Below, in pieces: positions 1 to 7,677 of a DNA stretch of 49,656 bases (position 1 is its first letter; each line of letters begins with the position of its first letter). Source of the DNA: Herpetosiphonaceae bacterium (GTDB lineage Bacteria > Chloroflexota > Chloroflexia > Chloroflexales > Kallotenuaceae); NCBI GenBank assembly GCA_036374795.1, contig DASUTC010000050.1, positions 1 through 49,656 on the forward strand, in the 5' to 3' direction. The position numbers and the translations under genes were made by a program. The notes beneath the pieces are model-generated. The model saw only the letters and a program-made list of their open reading frames with translations, was not told where the DNA came from and ran no database searches.

Positions 1-147
1 CGCCTTGAGACGAATAGCGACGGACAGAAAGTGTTGACTCAATGGTTTGAGCGAGCACACTTTGAGTGGCATCCCCATCAGCCAGACGAGTATAAGGTGC
101 TGCTGGGGCGGCTGGGGGTGGCTGTGTTAGGCTCACAACCACAATGA
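1..147 (+). CDS. C-terminal end of an unidentified protein (partial)
   Basis: Frame 1 is open from the window edge to a TGA at 145-147 and encodes 48 residues. The tail contains a WFERAHFEWHP stretch followed by YKVLLGRLG. This aromatic/charged pattern is one I associate with the ends of secreted wall-active or peptidase-like Chloroflexota proteins, but 48 residues do not allow a family call. The gene continues upstream of the window. It is followed by an intergenic repeat and then by the convergent two-component genes. Function unknown. Confidence 0.5.
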   Translation, partial: RLETNSDGQKVLTQWFERAHFEWHPHQPDEYKVLLGRLGVAVLGSQPQ

Positions 148-185
148 GATCGGGCACCGTTGATGAAGCGTTACACGGGTCGAGT

Positions 186-310
186 TCTGAGTTGAGGCCC
201 TCACCCCCAATCGCCGCCCGGAGGGCACCCCGCCACCCCCTCTCCCGTTGCGACAGGAGAGGGGCGGTTTAGTTCTCGGTTCTTGGTTCTTGATTCTTGA
301 TTCTCCGTGC
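186..310. repeat. Composite intergenic repeat, copy 1
   Basis: The gap after the first gene holds a GAGGCCCTCACCCCC word, then a hairpin with perfect 9-bp arms CCCCTCTCC (237-245) and GGAGAGGGG (256-264), then a T-rich tract of GTTCTTGGTTCTTGATTCTTG type. The same modules recur near 4968-5090, 14110-14326, 38757-38840 and 44065-44162. The hairpin could also act as a terminator for the flanking convergent genes. Confidence 0.7.
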
Positions 311-321
311 TCCGTGGCGCT

Positions 322-1524
322 CTACGCGACCGGCAGCAGGAACGAGAAGGTGCTGCCCGTGCCCTCGTTCGACTCCGCCCAGATGCGCCCGCCGTGTCCC
401 TCGATCAGGTGTTTGGCGATTGCCAGGCCCAGGCCGGTGCCGCCGCTGTTGCGCGTCCGCGCCCGATCGACCTTGTAAAAGCGCTCGAAGACACGGTCGG
501 TTTCGCTGGCCGGAATGCCGATGCCGCTATCCTGAACCGAGACGAGGAGTGCCTGCTCCAGCCCGGCCTGCCGCAGTTCGCCGCTCCAGCGCTGCTGCTC
601 GCTCTGTGTCGCCTCGACGGTCCTGGTGCTCACGGTGATCGTGCCGCCTGCGGGCGTGAATTTCAGCGCGTTGTTGATCAGGTTGAGCAAGACCTGGCCG
701 ATGCGCTCGCCGTCGATCAGGGCGGGCGGTAGCTCTGTATGCGGCTCGATGACCAACTCAAGGTTACGTCGCCGGGCCTGTGGCTGCAGGCGCGTGACCG
801 CCCGCTCGATGATCGTGTCGATGTCGGTTGGCCGCATCGACATCACCATGCGCCCCGACTCGATCTGTGATAGCTCGCGCAGTTCCTCTACCAGATGGGT
901 CATCGACTCAAGCTCGTCGGCGATCTGCCCCAGCATGCGCGCGGTGACGTCGGGCGGCGGCGCGGCCTGGAGCGTCTCGACCAGCAGCTTGATCGAGGCC
1001 AGCGGCGTGCGCAGCTCATGCGATACGTTGGCGACCATCTCGCGGCGCGCGCGCTCAAGCTGGGCCACGTGCGTGATGTCGCGCAGCAGCACGATCGCGC
1101 TGTACTCCTGTGTCTGCTCCAGCGGGTAGCAGGTGATATGCAGCGTCTGCGACGAGAGGATCGGCTGGATCGTCGTGGACTGGACCTCGCCGCTCTCGAT
1201 CGCCGCTTCGATCAGCGCGTCGGCCTGGTAATCGCGGAGCAGCGTGATCAAGCCCTGGCCCTGGATCGTTTTCAGGTCGGTGTTGAAGATGCGGGTGAGC
1301 GACTGGTTGGCGAAGTGGACGCGGTGGTTGCGATCGATCAGCAGCAGCCCCGACTCTAAGGCGGCGGCGGTCGCCAGAAAGAGCGGCGGCAGCGCGCGGC
1401 TGGTGAGGCCAGCACGGCGGCGCTGCCAGTAGGCGCGCTCGGCGATCAGCTCCCGATGCTGGTGCCAGCCCCAGATCAAAGCCATCACCAGCAGGACAGT
1501 CAGCGTGGCGGTTAGGGCAATCAT
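322..1524 (-). CDS. PhoR/ResE-type sensor histidine kinase
   Basis: This 400-residue membrane-bound kinase should autophosphorylate on His and pass the phosphate to the response regulator encoded just upstream. One N-terminal hydrophobic helix (about 3-20) anchors it. A PAS-like domain follows (about 50-150), then HisKA with SHELRTP and phospho-accepting H169, and a HATPase domain with the N box (NLINNALKFT, N285), the G1 box DSGIGIP and the G2 box GGTGLGLAIAK. There is no large extracytoplasmic loop, so the signal is probably sensed inside the membrane or the cytoplasm. The gene lies 56 bp downstream of its regulator on the same strand, a typical phoB-phoR arrangement. The stimulus (phosphate or envelope state) cannot be read from sequence. 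No strong ribosome site precedes the ATG, so coupling to the upstream gene is plausible. Confidence 0.9.
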   Translation of the reverse strand: MIALTATLTVLLVMALIWGWHQHRELIAERAYWQRRRAGLTSRALPPLFLATAAALESGLLLIDRNHRVHFANQSLTRIFNTDLKTIQGQGLITLLRDYQADALIEAAIESGEVQSTTIQPILSSQTLHITCYPLEQTQEYSAIVLLRDITHVAQLERARREMVANVSHELRTPLASIKLLVETLQAAPPPDVTARMLGQIADELESMTHLVEELRELSQIESGRMVMSMRPTDIDTIIERAVTRLQPQARRRNLELVIEPHTELPPALIDGERIGQVLLNLINNALKFTPAGGTITVSTRTVEATQSEQQRWSGELRQAGLEQALLVSVQDSGIGIPASETDRVFERFYKVDRARTRNSGGTGLGLAIAKHLIEGHGGRIWAESNEGTGSTFSFLLPVA

Positions 1525-1580
1525 CGGTTTCGTTGCGGGCAGCCGCGAGCGCTAGTGCGAGCCATGACGTCGGGCACCGG

Positions 1581-2321
1581 CTATTTCGCGCCTGCTTCGG
1601 TCTGGCTCATCGCCGCGCGCTGCGCCATGTTCTCGGCGGGTGACTCGAAGCGGTAGCCGGTGCCGCGTACAGTCCGAATATAGACCGGCTGCGACGGATC
1701 GGGCTCGACCTTCTCGCGCAGCCAGCGAATATGCACATCGACCGTGCGCGAGTCGCCGAGGAAATCGTAGCCCCAGACCCGCTCCAGCAGCAGGTCGCGC
1801 GAGAGCGCGAGCCCTCGGTTGCGCATCAGGCAGACCAGCAGATCGAACTCTTTGGCCGAGAGCATCGTCTCGTGCTCTCCGCTCCACACCCGGCGCGACC
1901 CCGTATCGACCTTGAGCGTGCCCGCCTGGAGAATCTCGCGCTGCATCGGCTCCGCCTCGCGCCGCCCACGTCGCAGGATAGCGCGCACCCGCGCCAGCAG
2001 CTCGCCCAGGCTGAACGGCTTGATGACATAATCATCGGCACCCAGCTCCAGTCCCGCGATCCGGTCGATCTCATCCTGCCGCGCCGTCAACATAATGATC
2101 GGCACATCGGACTCGCCGCGCAGGATGCGGCACACGGAGAAGCCGTCGAGACGAGGCAGCATCACGTCCAAAACCAGCAGGTCGGGCTGCTTTTGCCGCA
2201 CCAGCTCTAGCGCCTGCACGCCATCTCCGGCCACGAGCACGCTGTAGCCCTCGCGCTCCAGATTGTAGCGCAGGGTATCCGCCAGGATCACCTCATCTTC
2301 AACCAGCAAAATCGTCGCCAT
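1581..2321 (-). CDS. OmpR/PhoB-family response regulator
   Basis: A 246-residue DNA-binding regulator. The receiver domain (1-120) has the acidic pair in VEDE, phospho-acceptor D52 (LLVLDVMLP), T79 and K101 (YVIKPF). A winged helix (about 130-226) ends in the typical TVRGTGYRFE. I chose the ATG at 2321 because the receiver fold starts there with MATILLVEDE; the open frame continues upstream to 2396 with unrelated residues. No Shine-Dalgarno sequence precedes this ATG, but a TACAAT hexamer ends 6 nt before it, which suggests a leaderless message. It pairs with the histidine kinase downstream and is divergent from lon. A short C-terminal tail beyond the winged helix is not conserved. Confidence 0.92.
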   Translation of the reverse strand: MATILLVEDEVILADTLRYNLEREGYSVLVAGDGVQALELVRQKQPDLLVLDVMLPRLDGFSVCRILRGESDVPIIMLTARQDEIDRIAGLELGADDYVIKPFSLGELLARVRAILRRGRREAEPMQREILQAGTLKVDTGSRRVWSGEHETMLSAKEFDLLVCLMRNRGLALSRDLLLERVWGYDFLGDSRTVDVHIRWLREKVEPDPSQPVYIRTVRGTGYRFESPAENMAQRAAMSQTEAGAK

Positions 2322-2327
2322 AGCCAC

Positions 2328-2333
2328 ATTGTA
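2328..2333 (-). promoter_or_regulatory. -10 element placed for a leaderless response-regulator mRNA
   Basis: On the minus strand TGCTACAAT (an extended -10) is followed by six bases, GTGGCT, and then the ATG at 2321. With the usual 6-7 nt between -10 and +1, transcription would begin at or next to the start codon. No clear -35 is seen. Confidence 0.45.
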
Positions 2334-2412
2334 GCACGACGCTGCCCCGGCGAATGTTAAAGTTGCTTTAAGGAGCATGGAACAGCGGCACTTCACTCTC
2401 CGATTTGACGCT

Positions 2413-2423
2413 TATGCTACACT
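2413..2423 (+). promoter_or_regulatory. Extended -10 promoter of lon
   Basis: TATGCTACACT carries the extended -10 form TGN-TACACT (hexamer 2418-2423), 36 bp before the lon ATG. No good -35 lies at 16-18 bp spacing. A nearby TTGACG (2405-2410) is too close to act as the -35 of this hexamer. Confidence 0.35.
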
Positions 2424-2458
2424 CGCGGCGATGATCTCTTGCCTGACAGGTGCGGCTT

Positions 2459-4963
2459 ATGACGGATGATCTCGACCTATCGGTATTGCTCGAAGAGCGT
2501 ATTAGTGTGCCACACCCGATCCCATGCGAGTTGCCCGTGTTGCCGCTGGTCAATACTGTTGTCTTCCCCCAGGTTGTCGTGCCGCTGTTCGTCAGCCGTC
2601 AGCAGGCGCAGGTTGCGCTCGAAGCAGCGCTGGCGGCGGATCGCATGGTAGTCACGGTCGCGCAGCGTAACGAGGATGTCGAGACAGTCAGCTCCGCCGA
2701 TCTCTACACGATCGGCGTGCAGGCGCGGATTAGCCGCGTCGTACGGCTGCCGGACGGCACGATCAATATTCTGCTGCAAGGGCTGTGGCGCGTGGCGATC
2801 AACGCCATCGTTCAGGAGCAGCCGCTGCTGCGGGCGCGGGTCACGCCTGTGCTGGACGATCCCGGCAGCTCGCTGGCCCTGGAGGCGTCGCAGCGGGCGG
2901 TGCTGGCGCTGTTCGAGAAGGTCGCTAGCTTCAGCCGCACGCTTCCCGAAAACGCCTACGTCGCGGCGCTTAACGTCGAAACGCCGGGCGCGCTGGCCGA
3001 TCTGATCGCCTCACACCTGCCGCTGGATGTGTCGCAGCGCCAGGAGGTGCTCGAGGCGCTGGATGTCGAGCACCGGCTGCATACCGTGTCCACGCTGCTG
3101 ATGCATGAGCTGGATGTGTTGCAGCTTGAGCACCAGCTCCGGATCGAGGTCGAGCAGGAGGTCGATCGTGTCCAGCGCGAGATCTTTTTGCGCGAGCAGC
3201 TCAAGGCGATTCAGCGCCAGCTCGGCCAGTCCGATCCGTTTGTCCACGAGCTGAGCTACCTGAAGGAGCGCATCGAGGCGGCGGCGATGCCCGAACCGAT
3301 TCAGGCGCGCGCGCTCGAAGAGCTGAGCCGGCTCGAGGCGATGACGCCCGCGTCGCCGGAGTACACGCTGGTACGCACCTATCTCGACTGGCTGCTCGCG
3401 CTGCCGTGGCACGTCGTGACCGTCGACAACGGCGATCTGCGGGCGGCGGCACGAATCCTCGACCGCAACCACTACGGTCTGAGCAAAATCAAGGATCGCA
3501 TTCTGGAGCATCTCGCGGTTCGTAAGCTGGCCGGAGCGCACGGTCGCTCGCCGATCCTCTGCTTCGTCGGGCCACCCGGCGTCGGCAAGACCAGCCTGGG
3601 CCGCTCGATTGCCGAGGCGCTGGGCCGCAGATTCGTGCGGATCTCGCTGGGCGGCGTTCACGACGAGGCCGAGATTCGCGGCCATCGGCGGACGTACATC
3701 GGGGCGATGCCCGGACGTGTGCTCAAGGTGATGAAAGATGCGGGCACGATCAATCCCGTGCTGATGCTGGACGAGATCGATAAGCTGGGTCGTGACTTTC
3801 GCGGCGATCCGGCCTCGGCGCTGCTGGAAGTGCTCGACCCTGAGCAGCACCATGCGTTTCTGGATCATTACCTCGACGTGCCCTACGATCTGTCGCGGGT
3901 CATGTTTATCACGACGGCCAATATCCTCGATCCCGTGCCCGACGCGCTGGTCGACCGGCTGGAGGTGATCGAGCTGGCGGGCTATACCGAGGAAGAAAAG
4001 CTAGAGATCGCCCGCCAGTTCTTGATCCCGCAGCAGCTCGAAGCCAACGGCCTGAGCGGCGTTGCGGTCCGCTTCACCGACGATGCGCTGCGCAACCTGA
4101 TCCGGCTCTACACCTATGAGGCGGGCGTGCGCGAGCTTGAGCGGCAGATCGGCGCGGTCTATCGCAAGATCGCGCGGCGGGTGGCCGAGGAGCGCCCCTA
4201 TCCGCGCCGGATCGTGCCCAGGATGCTGCCAGCGCTGCTCGGACCCGATCGCTACGATTACGGCCTGGCCGAGGAGCGCGACGAGGTTGGCGTGGCAACC
4301 GGCATGGTCTGGACCGAGAACGGCGGCGATGTGATGCCGGTCGAGATCAGCGTGGTCGAGGGCAAGGGCAATCTGACGCTGACCGGCCAGCTCGGCGATG
4401 TGATGCAGGAGTCGGCGCAGGCGGCGCTCAGCTATACCCGCGCCAACGCGAAGCGCCTGGGCATCGATCCCAAGCGCTTCGACAAGGTCGATATTCATGT
4501 CCACGTGCCCGAAGGCGCGGTACCCAAGGACGGGCCTTCTGCGGGTGTGACGATTGCCTGCGCGCTGATCTCGGCGCTGGCAAACCGCGCGCTCCGTCGG
4601 GCCGTTGCCATGACCGGCGAGATTACCCTGCGTGGACGAGTGCTCTCCGTGGGCGGTGTCAAGGAAAAAGTGCTCGGCGCGTATCGCGCGGGGATCACGC
4701 AGGTGATCCTGCCCAAGAAGAACCAGCGCGATCTGACGGACGTGCCGCGTCATGTGCGGCGCAAGCTGCGCTTTGAGTTCGTCGAGCAGATGGATCAGAT
4801 CCTTCCGCTGGCGTTCGTCCAGAATCCGCTCGACTTTCCCTATCAGCCGCGCAAACGTACCAGGAAAAAAGCAACGTCAAGCGGCGATGAGACTCATGCC
4901 GCCCCACACCCGACCGTCGTGCTGCCCGTGGTGATCAGCGCTACGTCTGCCGAGGATCTCTAG
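2459..4963 (+). CDS. lon: ATP-dependent protease Lon
   Basis: An 834-residue cytoplasmic AAA+ serine protease that degrades misfolded and regulatory proteins. The N-terminal substrate-binding domain starts at PVLPLVNTVVFP. The central helical region carries REQLKAIQRQLG. The ATPase domain has Walker A GPPGVGKTS (near 371) and Walker B VLMLDEIDKLG (near 435). The C-terminal protease domain holds the Ser-Lys dyad: the Ser of KDGPSAG (S694) and the Lys of GGVKEKVLGA (K735). Length is normal for LonA. I chose the ATG at 2459 over the GTG at 2450 because an AGG-containing ribosome site lies about 8 bp upstream. The tail after about residue 800 is basic and then Thr/Pro-rich, beyond the usual fold. 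It is transcribed alone and divergently from the two-component pair. Confidence 0.97.
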   Translation: MTDDLDLSVLLEERISVPHPIPCELPVLPLVNTVVFPQVVVPLFVSRQQAQVALEAALAADRMVVTVAQRNEDVETVSSADLYTIGVQARISRVVRLPDGTINILLQGLWRVAINAIVQEQPLLRARVTPVLDDPGSSLALEASQRAVLALFEKVASFSRTLPENAYVAALNVETPGALADLIASHLPLDVSQRQEVLEALDVEHRLHTVSTLLMHELDVLQLEHQLRIEVEQEVDRVQREIFLREQLKAIQRQLGQSDPFVHELSYLKERIEAAAMPEPIQARALEELSRLEAMTPASPEYTLVRTYLDWLLALPWHVVTVDNGDLRAAARILDRNHYGLSKIKDRILEHLAVRKLAGAHGRSPILCFVGPPGVGKTSLGRSIAEALGRRFVRISLGGVHDEAEIRGHRRTYIGAMPGRVLKVMKDAGTINPVLMLDEIDKLGRDFRGDPASALLEVLDPEQHHAFLDHYLDVPYDLSRVMFITTANILDPVPDALVDRLEVIELAGYTEEEKLEIARQFLIPQQLEANGLSGVAVRFTDDALRNLIRLYTYEAGVRELERQIGAVYRKIARRVAEERPYPRRIVPRMLPALLGPDRYDYGLAEERDEVGVATGMVWTENGGDVMPVEISVVEGKGNLTLTGQLGDVMQESAQAALSYTRANAKRLGIDPKRFDKVDIHVHVPEGAVPKDGPSAGVTIACALISALANRALRRAVAMTGEITLRGRVLSVGGVKEKVLGAYRAGITQVILPKKNQRDLTDVPRHVRRKLRFEFVEQMDQILPLAFVQNPLDFPYQPRKRTRKKATSSGDETHAAPHPTVVLPVVISATSAEDL

Positions 4964-4967
4964 CCCT

Positions 4968-5090
4968 AATTCCGAGTTCAAGGCCCTCACCCCGGCGCTG
5001 CCGCCCCTCGCCCATTGCAATAGAGAGGGGGAGAATCTTCTCCCGGTTCTTGGTTCTTCCCTTGTTCTTTGTTCTCTGTTCTTCCCTTCG
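4968..5090. repeat. Composite intergenic repeat, copy 2
   Basis: This holds GAGTTCAAGGCCCTCACCCC, an imperfect hairpin (CCCCTC ... GAGAGGGG around a TTGCAAT centre), then a T-rich tract made of variants of GGTTCTTGG, CTTGTTCTTTG and TTCTCTGTTC. The module order is the same as in the copy at 186-310. It fills the gap between convergent lon and the SH3-domain gene. Confidence 0.65.
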
Positions 5091-5092
5091 CG

Positions 5093-5830
5093 CTACTGCG
5101 CTGGCTGAAGGAACTGCTGGGCAACCCAGCCCTCGCCGAGCGGCGTGCGCACTTTCAGCCAGTCGCGGGTGCCATCGTTAAACGTCTCGCCCAATGACTC
5201 AACCCGCGTGCCTTCGGGAAGCGTCCCCAGAATTTGCGCTGAGGTCGAGTGCTCTTGCCGCAAGAACAGCCCCTCTGTCCCGGTTCCTGTGACGGCGAAG
5301 GCTCCACCGGCGGGGCTGGGCGGCTGCTGGCCCGGATCGGTGCCGGGCACGTTGGTCGCCGGCTGCACGATCACGCCCGGTTCCGCGCTGGCGAGCGGCC
5401 CCGTGGTCACTCCGCTGAAGTCCGGAGCCACCGACGCCGTCGGCTCGGCGGTGTCCTCGGCGGTAGCACCCGAGTTGTACCAGCGATTGGCGAGGTTGAA
5501 GATGGCGATCAGCAGCAGAAAGCCGATGACCGCAGCGCCGATCATCAGCAGTGTGCGCGAGTTGTCGGGGTTGGCCGCCCAGGTTCCTAAGCGCTGCGTG
5601 CTGAAGGGCGAGGCGATCTGCCGCTCCCGCCGCGCGCGCGTGCGGCTGGCAAAGTTGTTATCGACGATCGTATGCTGATCGTGGATCGAATCGTTAGCAT
5701 CTGGCTTGAGCGACTGTGCGCCACCGGACGCTCGCCGTGGGCGCAGGCGCATGTTATCGGCGAGCGGATCGTTCTCGTCGCCTGCATCGGGATCGTTGGG
5801 TGGCAGGTTTGGTCGGCGTGACCATCCCAT
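5093..5830 (-). CDS. Membrane-anchored protein with a C-terminal bacterial SH3 domain
   Basis: A 245-residue protein. Residues 1-90 are hydrophilic, charged and probably disordered and cytoplasmic. One transmembrane helix spans about 94-113 (LLMIGAAVIGFLLLIAIF). A Pro/Thr/Ala-rich linker runs from about 120 to 180. The C-terminal SH3b domain (about 183-245) has the pattern LFLRQEHSTSAQILGTLPEG ... DWLKVRTPLGEGWVAQQFL. SH3b domains commonly bind peptidoglycan or peptides outside the membrane, so a wall-sensing or wall-binding role is likely but inferred. The start at 5830 is supported by AAAGGAG 6-7 bp upstream; the frame extends further but without family-like sequence. It is divergent from the PspC/LiaF-like genes, which suggests shared envelope-stress context. 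Confidence 0.75.
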   Translation of the reverse strand: MGWSRRPNLPPNDPDAGDENDPLADNMRLRPRRASGGAQSLKPDANDSIHDQHTIVDNNFASRTRARRERQIASPFSTQRLGTWAANPDNSRTLLMIGAAVIGFLLLIAIFNLANRWYNSGATAEDTAEPTASVAPDFSGVTTGPLASAEPGVIVQPATNVPGTDPGQQPPSPAGGAFAVTGTGTEGLFLRQEHSTSAQILGTLPEGTRVESLGETFNDGTRDWLKVRTPLGEGWVAQQFLQPAQ

Positions 5831-5903
5831 GAGGGCGCTCCTTTCGCGGTGATCTGAACAGATATGATTGCTGGCGCGTCTGAAAATTGCTGTCTCTGAT
5901 GCG

Positions 5904-5933
5904 ATCATACCATGTGTGCCGGATTCAACACAA
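5904..5933 (-). promoter_or_regulatory. Sigma-70-like promoter of the SH3-domain gene
   Basis: On the minus strand: TTGTGT (5933-5928), an 18-bp spacer, TATGAT (5909-5904). This gives a leader of about 70 nt before the ATG at 5830. It lies in the divergent region shared with the PspC-type gene. Confidence 0.5.
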
Positions 5934-6036
5934 GTGCAGTGGATTGTACTTTAGTTTTGCCGATCCCTTAACTTTCTGCAACATCGGCCCGCGCCTAAAC
6001 GTCGTATGGCCCATGGAGATTAAGGAGCACAGATCT

Positions 6037-6543
6037 ATGCAAGCACGACTCACTCGTTCACATACCGACCGCATGATCGGCGGTGTGTGCGGCGGGTTGG
6101 GCTACTATTTCAGCGTCGATCCGGTGATTGTCCGGCTGATCTTTGTGGTACTGGCCCTCACCACGGGCATTACGCTGATCGTCTATCCGATCCTCTGGCT
6201 GGTCATGCCCGAAGCAGGCGCGGTACCGCCGCATCCATCGGCGCTGCCCCCCGACGCGCGCTTCGATCCGCTGTCCGGACAGCCGCTCCCGCCGCGCCAG
6301 CCGGTCGTCGATCAGATGTTCAGCGCGCAGGAGCGCAGCGCGCCGCAGCCAGCCGCACCCGCCAGTGGTCGTAATCGCACGCTTGGGCTGCTGCTGTTGG
6401 GCATCGGCGTCATTGTGCTGATGAATAATATGGGCGAGGCGCTGAGCCGTATTTTCGGATTTGGGATTGATATATCAGGATTTGTTGTGCCGGTGCTCCT
6501 GGTTGGTCTTGGCATGTATTTGTTGCGCAAAAAGACCGTATGA
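6037..6543 (+). CDS. PspC-domain membrane protein
   Basis: A 168-residue protein. The N-terminal PspC domain (about 4-60) has the hallmark SHTDRMIGGVCGGLGYYF followed by a membrane hairpin ending in YPILWLVMPE. A Pro/Ala-rich cytoplasmic linker (about 60-110) leads to two further membrane helices (about 115-131 and 147-164) ending in LRKKTV, like the membrane part of LiaF/LiaI proteins. PspC-type proteins sense or respond to membrane stress. The ATG at 6037 has AAGGAG nine bases upstream; the longer open frame to 5887 lacks a ribosome site. The stop overlaps the next gene start (ATGA), so the two are translationally coupled. Confidence 0.85.
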   Translation: MQARLTRSHTDRMIGGVCGGLGYYFSVDPVIVRLIFVVLALTTGITLIVYPILWLVMPEAGAVPPHPSALPPDARFDPLSGQPLPPRQPVVDQMFSAQERSAPQPAAPASGRNRTLGLLLLGIGVIVLMNNMGEALSRIFGFGIDISGFVVPVLLVGLGMYLLRKKTV

Positions 6544-7439
6544 GGCCGAACATGTCTGAACGAGTCGAAACGGCTACACCAGCGCCGCCGAAACAGTCGC
6601 GCCGGATCGTAGCGCTGCTGCTGATCGGAGCGGGTGCGGTGATCGGCCTCAGCTCCAGCGGGGTGTTTAGCTCCGCCGCGTGGAGCGTGCTGTGGCCGCT
6701 GGCGTTGATCGGCGTTGGCCTGGATCTGGTGACGGAGGGCCGCCAGCGTCGCCGCATCGTGGTCGGGGCGCTCATCGCCGCGCTGATCTGCATTCCGATC
6801 GTCAGCGCGGCGCGCTGGTTCGGTGGCGAACACGTTGATGTGGCAGAGGAGCGTGTCGAGCAGGCGCTGCCCAGCTTTGAGGGCATCGACCGGCTGCGAG
6901 CGACGATCGCGCTGACCGCTGGAAAGCTCAGCATCCGCGATCACAGCGACGAGGATCAGGTCGTCACGGGCGCGGCGGGCGCAATCAACAGCTATTCCAA
7001 GGAAGGCCGCACCGGCGTACTCGATCTCGGCACCAACGACTGGCGCTCGCGCGATCTCGATCTCCGCTTCAAGCGCGATCTGCCGCTCGACCTCACGATC
7101 GATCTGCATGCAGGTGATGCCTCGCCGCTTGACTTCGAGGACCTGAAGCTTGAGCGCCTCAATCTGATGATCAACGGCGGCGGCGACGCGGAGATCAAGC
7201 TGCCCAACGAGGGCCTGATCGAGGTCGACATCGCCAGCACCGCCGGAAATGTCGCGATTGACGTGCCCGACGATCTGGCGGCGCGCATCGAGGTGCCTTC
7301 CAGTTGGAGCCACATCGATCTTGACGATCGCTTTGAGCAGCAGGACGATGCCTACGTCAGCGAGGATTACAATCCCGACGCGCCGAATCGCGTGACGATT
7401 CGCGTCGATGCCACGGCGGGCAACGTCAGGATTCGCTAG
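6540..7439 (+). CDS. LiaF-like membrane protein with toast-rack-type domain
   Basis: A 299-residue protein. Membrane helices lie at about 22-42, 47-62 and 72-90, then an outside domain rich in beta strands (about 105-299) with repeated LDLTIDLHAGDAS, LNLMINGGGDAEIKL and EVDIASTAGNVAIDV units. This is the regular strand pattern of the DUF2154/DUF4097-like toast-rack fold of LiaF and related envelope-stress proteins. The first ATG overlaps the stop of the PspC gene; an alternative ATG is at 6552. The gene probably acts with the PspC protein in monitoring the membrane. Partner kinases are not adjacent. The exact ligand is unknown. Confidence 0.75.
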   Translation: MRPNMSERVETATPAPPKQSRRIVALLLIGAGAVIGLSSSGVFSSAAWSVLWPLALIGVGLDLVTEGRQRRRIVVGALIAALICIPIVSAARWFGGEHVDVAEERVEQALPSFEGIDRLRATIALTAGKLSIRDHSDEDQVVTGAAGAINSYSKEGRTGVLDLGTNDWRSRDLDLRFKRDLPLDLTIDLHAGDASPLDFEDLKLERLNLMINGGGDAEIKLPNEGLIEVDIASTAGNVAIDVPDDLAARIEVPSSWSHIDLDDRFEQQDDAYVSEDYNPDAPNRVTIRVDATAGNVRIR

Positions 7440-7477
7440 GTCCCGGAGGCAGCGTTTGCGTTCGAGGAAGCACGACG

Positions 7478-7642
7478 ATGGAGCTGCTCGAAGGATTGTT
7501 GGAGGTCTTCGGCCAACCCTTGATCGAGATGCTCATCTGGACGAGGAACGATAAAGCATCGCGCGATGGCTGGGTTGGGCTGCTCGCTATTGGCGCGCTA
7601 GGAGCTGTGCTGGCTGTTGCGCTCACCTGGCTCCTATTCTAA
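7478..7642 (+). CDS. Small single-pass membrane protein, 54 residues
   Basis: A short frame starts with MELLEGLLEVFGQP and ends at a TAA at 7640-7642. GAGGAA lies about 8 bp before the ATG. The last 22 residues (GLLAIGALGAVLAVALTWLLF) form one strongly hydrophobic helix; the first 30 are amphipathic or charged. It starts 38 bp after the LiaF-like gene on the same strand and probably belongs to that operon. No family recognised. It may be a small regulator or partner of the upstream membrane proteins, which is inference only. Confidence 0.6.
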   Translation: MELLEGLLEVFGQPLIEMLIWTRNDKASRDGWVGLLAIGALGAVLAVALTWLLF

Positions 7643-7677
7643 TATCCCGCTGTTCTACTGCATGGCAAAAGGAGTAA

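Noticed and set aside
5887-6036. N-terminal extension of the PspC protein
   Set aside because: In-frame codons exist but carry no family sequence, cross the divergent promoter region and lack a ribosome site, whereas AAGGAG precedes the ATG at 6037.
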